Source: Ruminococcus flavefaciens
GTDB taxonomy: Bacteria; Bacillota; Clostridia; Oscillospirales; Ruminococcaceae
Assembly: GCA_002371825.1 (NCBI GenBank)
Contig: DFHF01000039.1
Span: 6,840 to 70,839 of the forward strand
Reading direction: 5' to 3'
Length of the DNA: 64,000 bases
Shown here: piece by piece, positions 7,803 through 15,417 of the stretch
How the letters are laid out: each line of letters opens with the position of its first letter
Position numbering within the stretch: the stretch's first letter is position 1
Position numbers and translations under genes: made by a program
The notes under the pieces: generated by a model
Databases searched by the model: none
The model's input: only the letters and a program-made list of their open reading frames with translations
What the model was told of the DNA's origin: nothing

Positions 7803-8951
7803 ATGAACAGGATATGCGGGATATTTGCGGCAGTTCTCATATTATTGGGAACGGCACGATTCAAAATTCAGAGTGTTTCAGCAGAGCAGCCTCAGGTCTC
7901 AGCCCGGGCTGCTGTGCTAATTTCAGCGGATACAGGTGAGATAGTCTGGGCACATGATCCGGAAAAGAAGCTGCCGATGGCCAGCACCACCAAGATAATG
8001 ACAGCTCTGCTGTGTATTGAGAGCGGCGGACTTGATGAACAGTTCGTTGTGGACAGTAAGGCCATAAAAGTCGAAGGCTCCTCAATGGGTCTCCGGGAGG
8101 GCGACATCGTTACAAAGTATGCATTGTGCTGCGGGATGCTTCTTCCGTCAGGAAATGATGCAGCAAATGCAGCTGCGGTGAGAATAGCCGGAAGCATTGA
8201 TAAATTTGCAGAGCTGATGAATGACAGAGCACGGAAAATGGGTCTTTCAAAGACCTTTTTCGTTACACCTTCCGGACTGGAGGGTGAGGGACACGGTTCA
8301 TCGGCATACGATATGGCTATCCTTGCAAGAGAGGCTCTCAGGAACGATATCTTCCGGGATATATGCTCAAAAAGCAGTATAAAACTGGAGTTCGGTGATC
8401 CGCCTTATCCGAGATGGCTTAAGAATACAAATAAGCTGCTTGGAATGTACGAAGGGACCTACGGTGTTAAGACGGGGTTTACCGATGAGGCCGGAAGGTG
8501 TCTTGTATCAGCCTGCGAGAGGAATGGAAGATCTCTCATATGCGTTACTCTCAACGACAGAAATGACTGGAACGACCATATGGCGCTCTATGATCTCGGA
8601 TTCAGCTCGGTGAAAACAGTGTCTCCGGAGCTGCCTGAGGTCTTGGATATACCGCTGGCAGGAGGAGAAAAGGATAGTATCCCTTCAGTTCCTTCAGAGA
8701 CGAAATGTCAGATCACTTCCCTTGCAGATAAGGATGAGTTCATGATCGAGACAGTCTCTTCACCATTTGTGTATGCTCCTGTGAAAAAAGGAGAACAGAC
8801 CGGCAGCCTCAGAGTCAGCTTCAGGGGAAGAGCAGTATGTGAGATACCGCTTATAGCTGCCGAGGATGCTGAAATAGTAAGAAAAGCTCCGGAAAAAAAG
8901 CGGAGCCTGTCAGATAAATTCCTCTCAGTGCTCAGGAGGATCATCCCCTGA
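7803..8951 (+). CDS. dacF: D-alanyl-D-alanine carboxypeptidase (DacF-like PBP)
   Basis: 382 aa, S11 peptidase that trims the terminal D-Ala from peptidoglycan stem peptides. All three catalytic motifs are present: S61-T-T-K64, S116-G-N118 and K223-T-G225. A signal peptide covers about residues 1-28 (cleavage near SVSA). The C-terminal domain (about 275-360) is beta-rich and the basic tail could bind membrane. I chose the ATG at 7803 because GGAGG at 7791-7795 is 7 bases upstream; the ATG at 7797 is too close to it. The gene follows gerW, an order common in clostridia, where dacF is often sporulation-linked. Confidence 0.95.
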   Translation: MNRICGIFAAVLILLGTARFKIQSVSAEQPQVSARAAVLISADTGEIVWAHDPEKKLPMASTTKIMTALLCIESGGLDEQFVVDSKAIKVEGSSMGLREGDIVTKYALCCGMLLPSGNDAANAAAVRIAGSIDKFAELMNDRARKMGLSKTFFVTPSGLEGEGHGSSAYDMAILAREALRNDIFRDICSKSSIKLEFGDPPYPRWLKNTNKLLGMYEGTYGVKTGFTDEAGRCLVSACERNGRSLICVTLNDRNDWNDHMALYDLGFSSVKTVSPELPEVLDIPLAGGEKDSIPSVPSETKCQITSLADKDEFMIETVSSPFVYAPVKKGEQTGSLRVSFRGRAVCEIPLIAAEDAEIVRKAPEKKRSLSDKFLSVLRRIIP

Positions 8952-8966
8952 GAGAAAGGAGAAAAT

Positions 8967-9698
8967 GTGGAAAAGATAAGAATACAGAAAATGATAGCCG
9001 ACAGCGGAGTCTGCTCCAGAAGAGCGGCTGAACAGCTTATATCACAGGGAAGAGTCAAGCTCAACGGACATCCTGTGAAGCTGGGCGATAAGTGCGGATT
9101 CAAGGATCTCATTACTATAGACGGGGAGAGGATATTCCTGCCCCGCAAGAGAGAATTCGTTTATATCATGCTCAATAAGCCAAGAGGATATGTTACTACC
9201 GTATCAGATGAACTGGACAGACGTTGTGTAATGGACCTTCTTGAGGATGTGGAGGCGAGAGTTTATCCCGTAGGAAGACTTGACAGGAATTCCGAAGGAC
9301 TGCTCCTTTTCACAAATGACGGCGATTTTGCCAACAGCATAATGCACCCCAGCCGCCATGTCTCAAAGACATATAGAGTCACAGTTCGTCCGGATATTTC
9401 AGATGAACAGCTTGTGAAGCTCTCTGAGGGAGTGGAGATAGACGGCAGAAAAACTCTTCCTGCCACTGTTGTGGTCAAGGAAAAAGAAGCCGGAAGAGTT
9501 GTCCTGCTCATAACCATAAAAGAGGGCAGAAATCGTCAGATAAGAAAGATGTGCGAGGCTGTAGGCCTTGAAGTTGCACGTCTGAGACGTATAAGCATCG
9601 GACCTCTCAAGCTCGGAATGCTTCGTCCCGGAAAATGGAGAGAGCTTACCGCTGAGGAGCTGAGAGCCCTCAGAACTGCTATCGGCAAGGAGAACTGA
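8967..9698 (+). CDS. rluB: 23S rRNA pseudouridine synthase (RluB/RsuA family)
   Basis: 243 aa. The N-terminal S4 RNA-binding domain spans about residues 2-60 (RIQKMIADSGVCSRRAAEQL). The catalytic domain follows with the family motif GRLDRNSEGLLLFTNDGD, catalytic Asp at 106, and the conserved IKEGRNRQIRKM near 180-192. The family converts a specific uridine of 23S (RluB) or 16S (RsuA) rRNA to pseudouridine; RluB is the likelier match from operon context with scpAB. The start is GTG at 8967 with AAAGGAG 5 bases upstream. Confidence 0.93.
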   Translation: MEKIRIQKMIADSGVCSRRAAEQLISQGRVKLNGHPVKLGDKCGFKDLITIDGERIFLPRKREFVYIMLNKPRGYVTTVSDELDRRCVMDLLEDVEARVYPVGRLDRNSEGLLLFTNDGDFANSIMHPSRHVSKTYRVTVRPDISDEQLVKLSEGVEIDGRKTLPATVVVKEKEAGRVVLLITIKEGRNRQIRKMCEAVGLEVARLRRISIGPLKLGMLRPGKWRELTAEELRALRTAIGKEN

Positions 9699-9699
9699 T

Positions 9700-10089
9700 A
9701 TGCTTGAGATACAGGAGAAATTCGGTACAGAGGGATATGAGGAGCTTGCAGCCAGGCATAGTGATGTAGTCATGCTCCATATCACAGAGGCTCTTGACAG
9801 GGGAGAGGCTATCGGATTTATCGCCTACTCCTATGAGGGAGATCATACAGTTATCTATGATATGGATGACGGCGGAGACCTTATGCTCTGCGACGGGCTT
9901 GTCCGCTCAGTTCTTTTCAAGAGCTGCCTTAAAGGGATAGGCACTGCGGTATTTGATATTGAGGACAGCAGCAAGCTCGAAACTCTGAGAAAGCTCAGAT
10001 TCATCTCGGCTGACAGCAACAGGGCTGAAAATATCGACAGCTTCATGAACGGCTGCGAAAACTGCAAAAGCAAACAAAAGCAAGAATAA
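9700..10089 (+). CDS. Small GNAT-like protein, function unknown
   Basis: 129 aa, starting 1 base after rluB. It is not an obvious member of any enzyme family. The central part resembles the second half of a GNAT acetyltransferase fold: a strand pair (AIGFIAYSYEG ... HTVIYDMDDGG), then CDGLVRSVLFKSCLKGIG and a predicted 'neighbour in sequence' turn RKLRFISAD. The canonical acetyl-CoA P-loop R/Q-x-x-G-x-G/A is not clear, so catalysis is doubtful. It ends in CENCKSK, a CxxC. Similar short proteins sit beside rluB in other clostridia, as far as I recall. Confidence 0.6.
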   Translation: MLEIQEKFGTEGYEELAARHSDVVMLHITEALDRGEAIGFIAYSYEGDHTVIYDMDDGGDLMLCDGLVRSVLFKSCLKGIGTAVFDIEDSSKLETLRKLRFISADSNRAENIDSFMNGCENCKSKQKQE

Positions 10090-10113
10090 TGATTATGAAA
10101 GGAGCGATCTGTA

Positions 10114-11061
10114 TTGCCGATACGCATACCATCAGAACTTCCGGCATACAAAACGCTTGGAGAAGAAAATATATTCGTAATGTCCCGTGACAGGGCTGAA
10201 CATCAGGATATAAGACCCCTGAGAGTGGTCATCCTGAATATTATGCCAAAGAAGATAGAGACCGAAAGTCAGCTTCTCAGACTGCTCAGTAATACTCCGC
10301 TTCAGGTGGATATCGATCTGCTGCAAATGGCATCACATACTTCACGGAATACTTCACAGCATCATCTTTCGTCTTTTTATAAGACCTTTGATAAGATAAA
10401 GAATAACCGCTACGACGGTATGATAATAACCGGTGCTCCCGTAGAGCTTCTTGAATACGAGCAGGTGGATTACTGGGACGAGATCACTGAGATAATGGAG
10501 TGGTCAAAGACTCATGTTTTCTCCACTCTCTATATATGCTGGGCTGCTCAGGCCGGACTGTACTATCATTTCGGCATCCCGAAATATACTCTGGAACATA
10601 AGATGTTCGGTGTATTTCCCCACCGTGCTGAGGTCAGCAACTGTCAGCTTTTGAGAGGCTTCGACGATATCTTTTATGTGCCCCATTCCAGAAATACTGA
10701 GGTGCGCAGAGAGGATATCGAACGCATCCCTCAGCTGGAGATACTTACATCTTCGGAGATATCAGGTGTACACATAGTTGCAAATAAGAATGGCCGACAG
10801 TATTTCATTACCGGACATTCTGAGTATGATCGTGAGACTCTTGCCAACGAATACAGACGTGATGTTGAAAAGGGGATCGATATACAGATTCCCTACAATT
10901 ATTTCCCGGATGATGACCCGGATAATGTTCCGCTTTTTTCATGGAGATGTACAGCTAACCTGATGTTCTCGAACTGGCTGAACTACTGTGTTTACCAGCG
11001 TACACCGTACAATCTCAAGGAGCTTGAGGTGCGTAACTGGAACTGGGAGACCGATCTATAA
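10114..11061 (+). CDS. metA: Homoserine O-acyltransferase, probably acetyl-specific (MetA/MetAA)
   Basis: 315 aa. It transfers an acyl group to homoserine, the first committed step of methionine synthesis, in the cytoplasm. The glutamine-amidotransferase-like fold is clear, with nucleophile C142 (ICWAAQAGLYY), H235 and E237 (GHSEYD) as the triad. Residue 111 is Glu (TGAPVEL). From published work on Bacillus cereus MetA, Glu at 111 favours acetyl-CoA while Gly, as in E. coli, allows succinyl-CoA, so this enzyme probably makes O-acetylhomoserine. The start is TTG at 10114 with GAAAGGAGCG upstream. No other methionine gene is adjacent, and no SAM riboswitch is seen in the 24-bp gap. Confidence 0.95.
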   Translation: MPIRIPSELPAYKTLGEENIFVMSRDRAEHQDIRPLRVVILNIMPKKIETESQLLRLLSNTPLQVDIDLLQMASHTSRNTSQHHLSSFYKTFDKIKNNRYDGMIITGAPVELLEYEQVDYWDEITEIMEWSKTHVFSTLYICWAAQAGLYYHFGIPKYTLEHKMFGVFPHRAEVSNCQLLRGFDDIFYVPHSRNTEVRREDIERIPQLEILTSSEISGVHIVANKNGRQYFITGHSEYDRETLANEYRRDVEKGIDIQIPYNYFPDDDPDNVPLFSWRCTANLMFSNWLNYCVYQRTPYNLKELEVRNWNWETDL

Positions 11062-11071
11062 GGAGTTTGTT

Positions 11072-12046
11072 ATGGACGAAGAATACAACAATACTACCCC
11101 CGAACAGAATAGCAGCACTGATGGATCCGTACAGAACGGCAGCGATTACGGAAGCTATATGCCTCCGCCGCCGCAGGATAATGGATATGGGAATAATCCA
11201 CCGCCGCAGAATAACGGCTACGGAAATTATCCTCCGCCGCAGCAGTATAATGGTTACGGGAACAATCCTCCGCCGCAGCAGTATAACGGCTACGGGAACA
11301 ATCCACCTCCGCCGCAGAATAATGGGTACGGGAATTATCCGCCGCCACAGCAGAATAATGGGTACGGGAATTATCCTCCGCCACAGCAGTATAATGGTTA
11401 CGGAAATTATCCGCCTCCGCCTCAGAACGGCTATGGATACTCTGGTAACGGCAGGTATGTGCCGCCGGTAAGAAGTGCTGTGCCCCAGAAAAGCAATGGA
11501 CTTGCTATTGCCGGAATGGTTACTGCGCTGGCTAATCTCATTATGTTCAACGGTTTGCTGGGCTTTATAACAGTTCCGGTTGCTCTGATACTGACAGTTC
11601 TTGCTGTCAAGAGAAAGAGCGGAAATAAGGTGCTTTATATTATTTCTATAGCTGCCTCAGCTATTTCCACGCTGATTTTTGCAGCTTACGTTTATTATGC
11701 TGTGAATATATGGCCGGAAGCCAAGTACTTCATGGATAACCGAACTCAGATAATGGATGAGTACGAACGTACAGGCAGGATACCGGAAAGATTTGAAAAA
11801 TTCAATGAATCTAAGTACACACCTCTGTGGCATTTGCTTGGATTCAAGAGCTTTGATGATCTCTTTGATGACCTTTCAGAGATCCACGAGAACAGCAGAG
11901 ATAAAAATGACCGAAGAGAATATAAGCCGGAGATCACAAGGCCTTCTGAAGAGGAAACAACTTCTGCTCCAGATGACGATGAGCCCTATGATGATGAACC
12001 TTATGACTATGACCACAGCGGTGAAGATCTGGTAGTTCTCGGGTGA
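11072..12046 (+). CDS. Pro/Asn/Gly/Tyr-repeat membrane protein (DUF4190-like)
   Basis: 324 aa. Residues about 30-125 are tandem PPPQ-Q-Y/N-NGYGN repeats of about 10-13 residues. Two membrane segments follow (about 143-170 and 183-205) in a DUF4190-like pair (SNGLAIAGMV). A charged tail of about 115 residues ends in an acidic Asp/Glu/Tyr segment. The repeats are nearly identical at DNA level, so copy number could change by slippage. I chose the ATG at 11072 because AAGGAG lies about 7 bases upstream; the longer frame overlaps metA and lacks an SD. It is the last gene before a strong terminator. Function unknown. Confidence 0.8.
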   Translation: MDEEYNNTTPEQNSSTDGSVQNGSDYGSYMPPPPQDNGYGNNPPPQNNGYGNYPPPQQYNGYGNNPPPQQYNGYGNNPPPPQNNGYGNYPPPQQNNGYGNYPPPQQYNGYGNYPPPPQNGYGYSGNGRYVPPVRSAVPQKSNGLAIAGMVTALANLIMFNGLLGFITVPVALILTVLAVKRKSGNKVLYIISIAASAISTLIFAAYVYYAVNIWPEAKYFMDNRTQIMDEYERTGRIPERFEKFNESKYTPLWHLLGFKSFDDLFDDLSEIHENSRDKNDRREYKPEITRPSEEETTSAPDDDEPYDDEPYDYDHSGEDLVVLG

Positions 12047-12060
12047 AAAAATTGATTAAA

Positions 12061-12097
12061 AAGCAGAATGCACTTAAGTACATTCTGCTTTATTTTT
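12061..12097. terminator. Bidirectional terminator
   Basis: AAGCAGAATG at 12061-12070 pairs with CATTCTGCTT at 12081-12090, followed by TATTTTTTT. The minus-strand deacetylase stop codon (12074-12076) lies inside the loop, so the hairpin serves both convergent units. Confidence 0.85.
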
Positions 12098-12976
12098 TTG
12101 TTCGTTCAGCATTACTGACATAAAGTCATTGGTAGAAAGAAGTCCGGAGCGGTTGAAGCGGTCGATGTTGAAAAGGCAGTCCGGGTCACGGGTGATGTAA
12201 TTCATACGCTCGTAGCAGGTAAGTGTCATCATAAAGCCCATATCCCTGAGAACAGGAATGCTCTCAGGGGAGATTTTCCCGTAGGGATAAGCGAAAACGA
12301 ATGGAACATAACCGCAGGCAGCTCTGATATCATTCTGCAGCAGAGAAGTATCATCAGAAAGAGCACTGCGGTATTGCTCTTCGGATTCTCCCTCCATACG
12401 GGAGCAGCCTTTTCGTGCTCCGGAAAGAGAATGCATATCATAGGTATGGTTTCCTATCTCGACCCGTCCGGAGCTTATCAGTTCAGAGATATCATTCCAT
12501 GTGAGATATGAATAGGAGCTGTTATGCGGGTCGGCAGCAGCAAGAGAATCAGTATATTTTCCGACAACAGAGACGATAAAGCACATATCGTATTTTTCAA
12601 AAATTGGTAGGGCTTCTGAAAGGTTGTTGTAGTGACCGTCATCGAAGGTTATAAGGACCGGCTTTTCAGGCAGTTCTCCTTTGCCGTGGACGTACTGGAC
12701 AAGCTCTTCAGCGGAGACAGATGTAAATCCGTTCTCAGACAGCCATGCAAGGTCTGAGTCAAGCTGAGAAGGTGTGATTATGTATTCAGTTGGTGAAGTG
12801 TCATACACGCTGTGGTACATTATTACAGGCAGTGGTACAGCTTTGTCACCGCCGGAAGAAGCTGAGGAGCCGGAAACTGTCTTTCCTATAGTAAATACCA
12901 GGAAAGACAGTCCGATGACTACAGCATCAATTACAAGAAGTTTAAGGAATTTTTTTATATTACAGCAGGCGTACAT
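12074..12976 (-). CDS. Membrane-anchored polysaccharide deacetylase (CE4/NodB)
   Basis: 300 aa. An N-terminal membrane anchor (residues about 10-30) precedes an extracytoplasmic NodB domain. Motifs: VIMYHSV near 54, the metal-binding TFDDGHYNN (Asp-Asp) near 113, and HxxxxH-type GNHTYDMHS near 175, with the later PYGK motif AYPYGKIS. The family removes N- or O-acetyl groups from chitin, peptidoglycan or xylan; the NodB-with-anchor form suggests peptidoglycan or another wall polymer. I chose the ATG at 12976 because GGAGGT is 4-5 bases upstream; the frame extends 25 codons further without SD. It diverges from spoIIP. Confidence 0.9.
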   Translation of the reverse strand: MYACCNIKKFLKLLVIDAVVIGLSFLVFTIGKTVSGSSASSGGDKAVPLPVIMYHSVYDTSPTEYIITPSQLDSDLAWLSENGFTSVSAEELVQYVHGKGELPEKPVLITFDDGHYNNLSEALPIFEKYDMCFIVSVVGKYTDSLAAADPHNSSYSYLTWNDISELISSGRVEIGNHTYDMHSLSGARKGCSRMEGESEEQYRSALSDDTSLLQNDIRAACGYVPFVFAYPYGKISPESIPVLRDMGFMMTLTCYERMNYITRDPDCLFNIDRFNRSGLLSTNDFMSVMLNEQKNKAECT

Positions 12977-13226
12977 ATTTACCTCCGGATAAGGGACAGT
13001 ACAGCAGGAAGGCTTTATAAAGTGCTTTAAAATGCAGCTTTTGCAGACCACAGTTCACTTTATGCAAAGCCGCTCATCCTGAATGTACTGTCTTTTTTAG
13101 GTGTCAACAGATATTATGCGGAGAAGGACTGAAAAATGTCAGAATTAGTCTTTTTGTCCGATCAGAAATAATCCTGTGAGCTTATGAATATAATCAAATG
13201 AAAGGTTATACTAATGAGGTGAGGAT

Positions 13227-14390
13227 ATGACACGACGCAAACGCCGTAAAATAAGAGGATTATTAAAGCTCTGCCTGCTTATTGTCCTTCCGCTTGGAGT
13301 TGTTGCAGGACTTAGCAGCATTTCAGGGCTGACAGGTTCACTTTCCCAGACAAGCCGCCTTGTAGCAGGAGCTCCTCCTGCGGCCGGAAAGAAGTCTGTG
13401 GGTGATGAGACAGCTGAGTACAGAAAGCCGGAGCCGGAGGACATCCTCTCAGGCAGCGTTATTCTTTCAGAAGGCTATGGGATCGCTGCTGAGACAGTTT
13501 CTGCCAGGATGACAACCCTGAAAAGTCCGCTTGAAATGCATTCTGACGCTCCCGGTGAAAAGCCCTATCCTACGGAATGGGGAGCAGGCGGAGAAATAAT
13601 CCGGAACACTTATCCGCCATATACAGGAACGACTTTCATCGACCTTCCAGGAGGCGGACAGGTCAATAACAAGACATCAGTGCCCAACGAGCGCCTTCTT
13701 GAAGAGAGCAGTATAATTCCGGAGATCTTTGCTTCAGACCAGCCCGGCCCTCAGGTGCTTATCTATCATACCCACACCTGTGAGAGCTTTGAGCCTTATG
13801 TCAGAGAGAATTATGATGCCGGATTCAACTTCCGTACTACTGATGAGACGAAAAATGTAGTCATGGTAGGAGATGCTATACAGGCTGAGCTTGAAGCGAG
13901 GGGGATAGGAGTTATCCATGTAAGGACGATACACGACTATCCCTCATATAACGGAGCATACGACAGGAGCCGTGCATCCATAATGCCTATCCTTGAGGAA
14001 TATCCATCAATAAAAGCAGTGCTTGATATCCACAGGGATGCTATAGGCAGTGAGAACACTGCCTATCAGCCATATGTTGAGATAGACGGCAAAGAAGCAG
14101 CACAGATAATGATAATCTCCGGCTGTGATGACGGGACTATGGGGATGCCGAATTACATGAAGAACTTTCATTTTGCCTGTGCCCTCCAGAATAAGCTTGA
14201 AAGCGACTTTAAGGGTCTCACAAGGCCGGTGCTGTTCGATTATAGGTGTTATAATCAGGACCTGACTGCCGGAAGTCTGCTTATCGAGGTAGGCTCCCAT
14301 GGAAATACACTTGAACAGGTACAGTACTCCGGACAGCTGATAGGCTGTTCATTGGGAGAATTGCTTTGTTCGATGAAGGAGAAGGAATGA
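13227..14390 (+). CDS. spoIIP: Stage II sporulation protein P (SpoIIP)
   Basis: 387 aa membrane-anchored amidase/endopeptidase. In spore formers it works with SpoIID and SpoIIM to digest septal peptidoglycan during engulfment. An N-terminal membrane segment spans about residues 12-30. The amidase domain begins near 175 (VLIYHTHTCESF, zinc-type His181 and His183) and includes DIHRDA near 275 and SLLIEVGSHGNT near 355. GAGGTGAGG lies ahead of the ATG. The closest genes in the window with sporulation links are gerW and dacF; no SpoIID, SpoIIM or sporulation sigma gene is here. Confidence 0.95.
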   Translation: MTRRKRRKIRGLLKLCLLIVLPLGVVAGLSSISGLTGSLSQTSRLVAGAPPAAGKKSVGDETAEYRKPEPEDILSGSVILSEGYGIAAETVSARMTTLKSPLEMHSDAPGEKPYPTEWGAGGEIIRNTYPPYTGTTFIDLPGGGQVNNKTSVPNERLLEESSIIPEIFASDQPGPQVLIYHTHTCESFEPYVRENYDAGFNFRTTDETKNVVMVGDAIQAELEARGIGVIHVRTIHDYPSYNGAYDRSRASIMPILEEYPSIKAVLDIHRDAIGSENTAYQPYVEIDGKEAAQIMIISGCDDGTMGMPNYMKNFHFACALQNKLESDFKGLTRPVLFDYRCYNQDLTAGSLLIEVGSHGNTLEQVQYSGQLIGCSLGELLCSMKEKE

Positions 14391-14692
14391 AGAGAAAGCA
14401 TAAAAAGACCGCCCTGAGAGCGATATTTCTCTATCTGCTCTTTACAGGCGGTTCATGGATGTTTATTAATTGTTACACTAATTCATATAACAGGCTTTCC
14501 GGAGATAAGCTTGCACCGGCAAGTCTTGATATGAGCGGAAGCAAGGCCTCCTTTACGGTCCTTGAGCACAGTGCTGAGGTAGATCTTTCAGCTTTTTCAT
14601 ATGACAGCAAGCTGTACTGCGGAGCGTACCTGCTGTCGCCTGACGATATACGTTCAGCGGGCTATCTGATTTCGCTTTGGGGGAGGCGCTGA
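14387..14692 (+). CDS. Small membrane or secreted protein, unknown
   Basis: 101 aa. It overlaps the spoIIP stop by 4 bp (ATGA), with AAGGAG about 8 bases upstream, so it is probably translated by coupling. A hydrophobic segment covers about residues 10-28 after a Lys/Arg-rich start (MKRKHKKTALRA), so it is likely anchored with the rest outside. No family recognised. The 3' end overlaps the convergent NlpC/P60-like gene by 39 bp, which is unusual and means one of the two C-termini may be poorly conserved. Confidence 0.6.
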   Translation: MKRKHKKTALRAIFLYLLFTGGSWMFINCYTNSYNRLSGDKLAPASLDMSGSKASFTVLEHSAEVDLSAFSYDSKLYCGAYLLSPDDIRSAGYLISLWGRR

Positions 14693-15226
14693 CTGCACAT
14701 CATAGTAAAAGCTGTTGAGTTCTCCGGAGTAGATAAGTGAAGCACCGGGGAAATTCCGGAAATCGTCCGGTTTGTACAGACAGGCGGGCTTTTCGAGGGG
14801 AATGCCGATTTTTTCCATAGTATAGGCTACGAACTGTGAACAGACGAAGCTTTTTCTGCGGTTCCACTCTATATTGAAATAAACGGCCAGAAGTCCCAGC
14901 AGGTTATATGAGTATACACTGCGGTTATTGGCGAAATGTCTTATTATACGGTTATATTCGCTTTTCTGTCCCGGAGTTACAGGGATACGGTAGATCTCAC
15001 ATGGGATGAATCCGAATTTGCCAAGGGTACCCTGTCCAACAGTCTCCTTATTGAAGGTAGCAGGCAGCGGAAAACGTCGGTAAGTACGGCAGAAGCTGTA
15101 CATTTCAGAAAGAGTGACATCTCCCGAAAGCGAAACGTGATTATAGGGCTTTTTAGTTATGAACCTGAAAAAACGAGCAGGTCTTGTACCAGTCTGTGCG
15201 ATGATGAGATATATGTAATCCTCCAA
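14654..15226 (-). CDS. YiiX/NlpC-P60-like cysteine hydrolase
   Basis: 190 aa. It resembles the permuted NlpC/P60 (YaeF/YiiX) group: the catalytic His comes early (PYNHVSLS, His30) and the Cys late (KSFVCSQFVAY, Cys129), the reverse of classic NlpC/P60 order. No signal peptide is visible, so it may act in the cytoplasm; the group's substrates are unclear and include amide or thioester bonds. The likely start is a TTG at 15226, with GGGAGG about 13 bases upstream, so the exact start is uncertain. It runs opposite to and between spoIIP and asnB. Confidence 0.7.
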   Translation of the reverse strand: MEDYIYLIIAQTGTRPARFFRFITKKPYNHVSLSGDVTLSEMYSFCRTYRRFPLPATFNKETVGQGTLGKFGFIPCEIYRIPVTPGQKSEYNRIIRHFANNRSVYSYNLLGLLAVYFNIEWNRRKSFVCSQFVAYTMEKIGIPLEKPACLYKPDDFRNFPGASLIYSGELNSFYYDVQSAPPPKRNQIAR

Positions 15227-15417
15227 CCTTTTCTTTCGCCTCCCTTACCTGAGCAGCACAATATGCCGCAATTTCAATTTATTATACCATACTTCTGTAA
15301 AAAAATCAATACAAACAGAAAAATATATCATATATTATGTGTTAACTATTGTGAGGGTAATGCATATATTATATTGAGAACGGCGTGCCGTATGCCGGAA
15401 AGCGGTGGAGGAAAGCT

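Noticed and set aside
11067..11471. 134-codon +1 frame over the Pro/Asn/Gly repeats
   Set aside because: An alternative frame of the same DNA repeats, rich in Arg/Ile, without SD; a repeat artefact.
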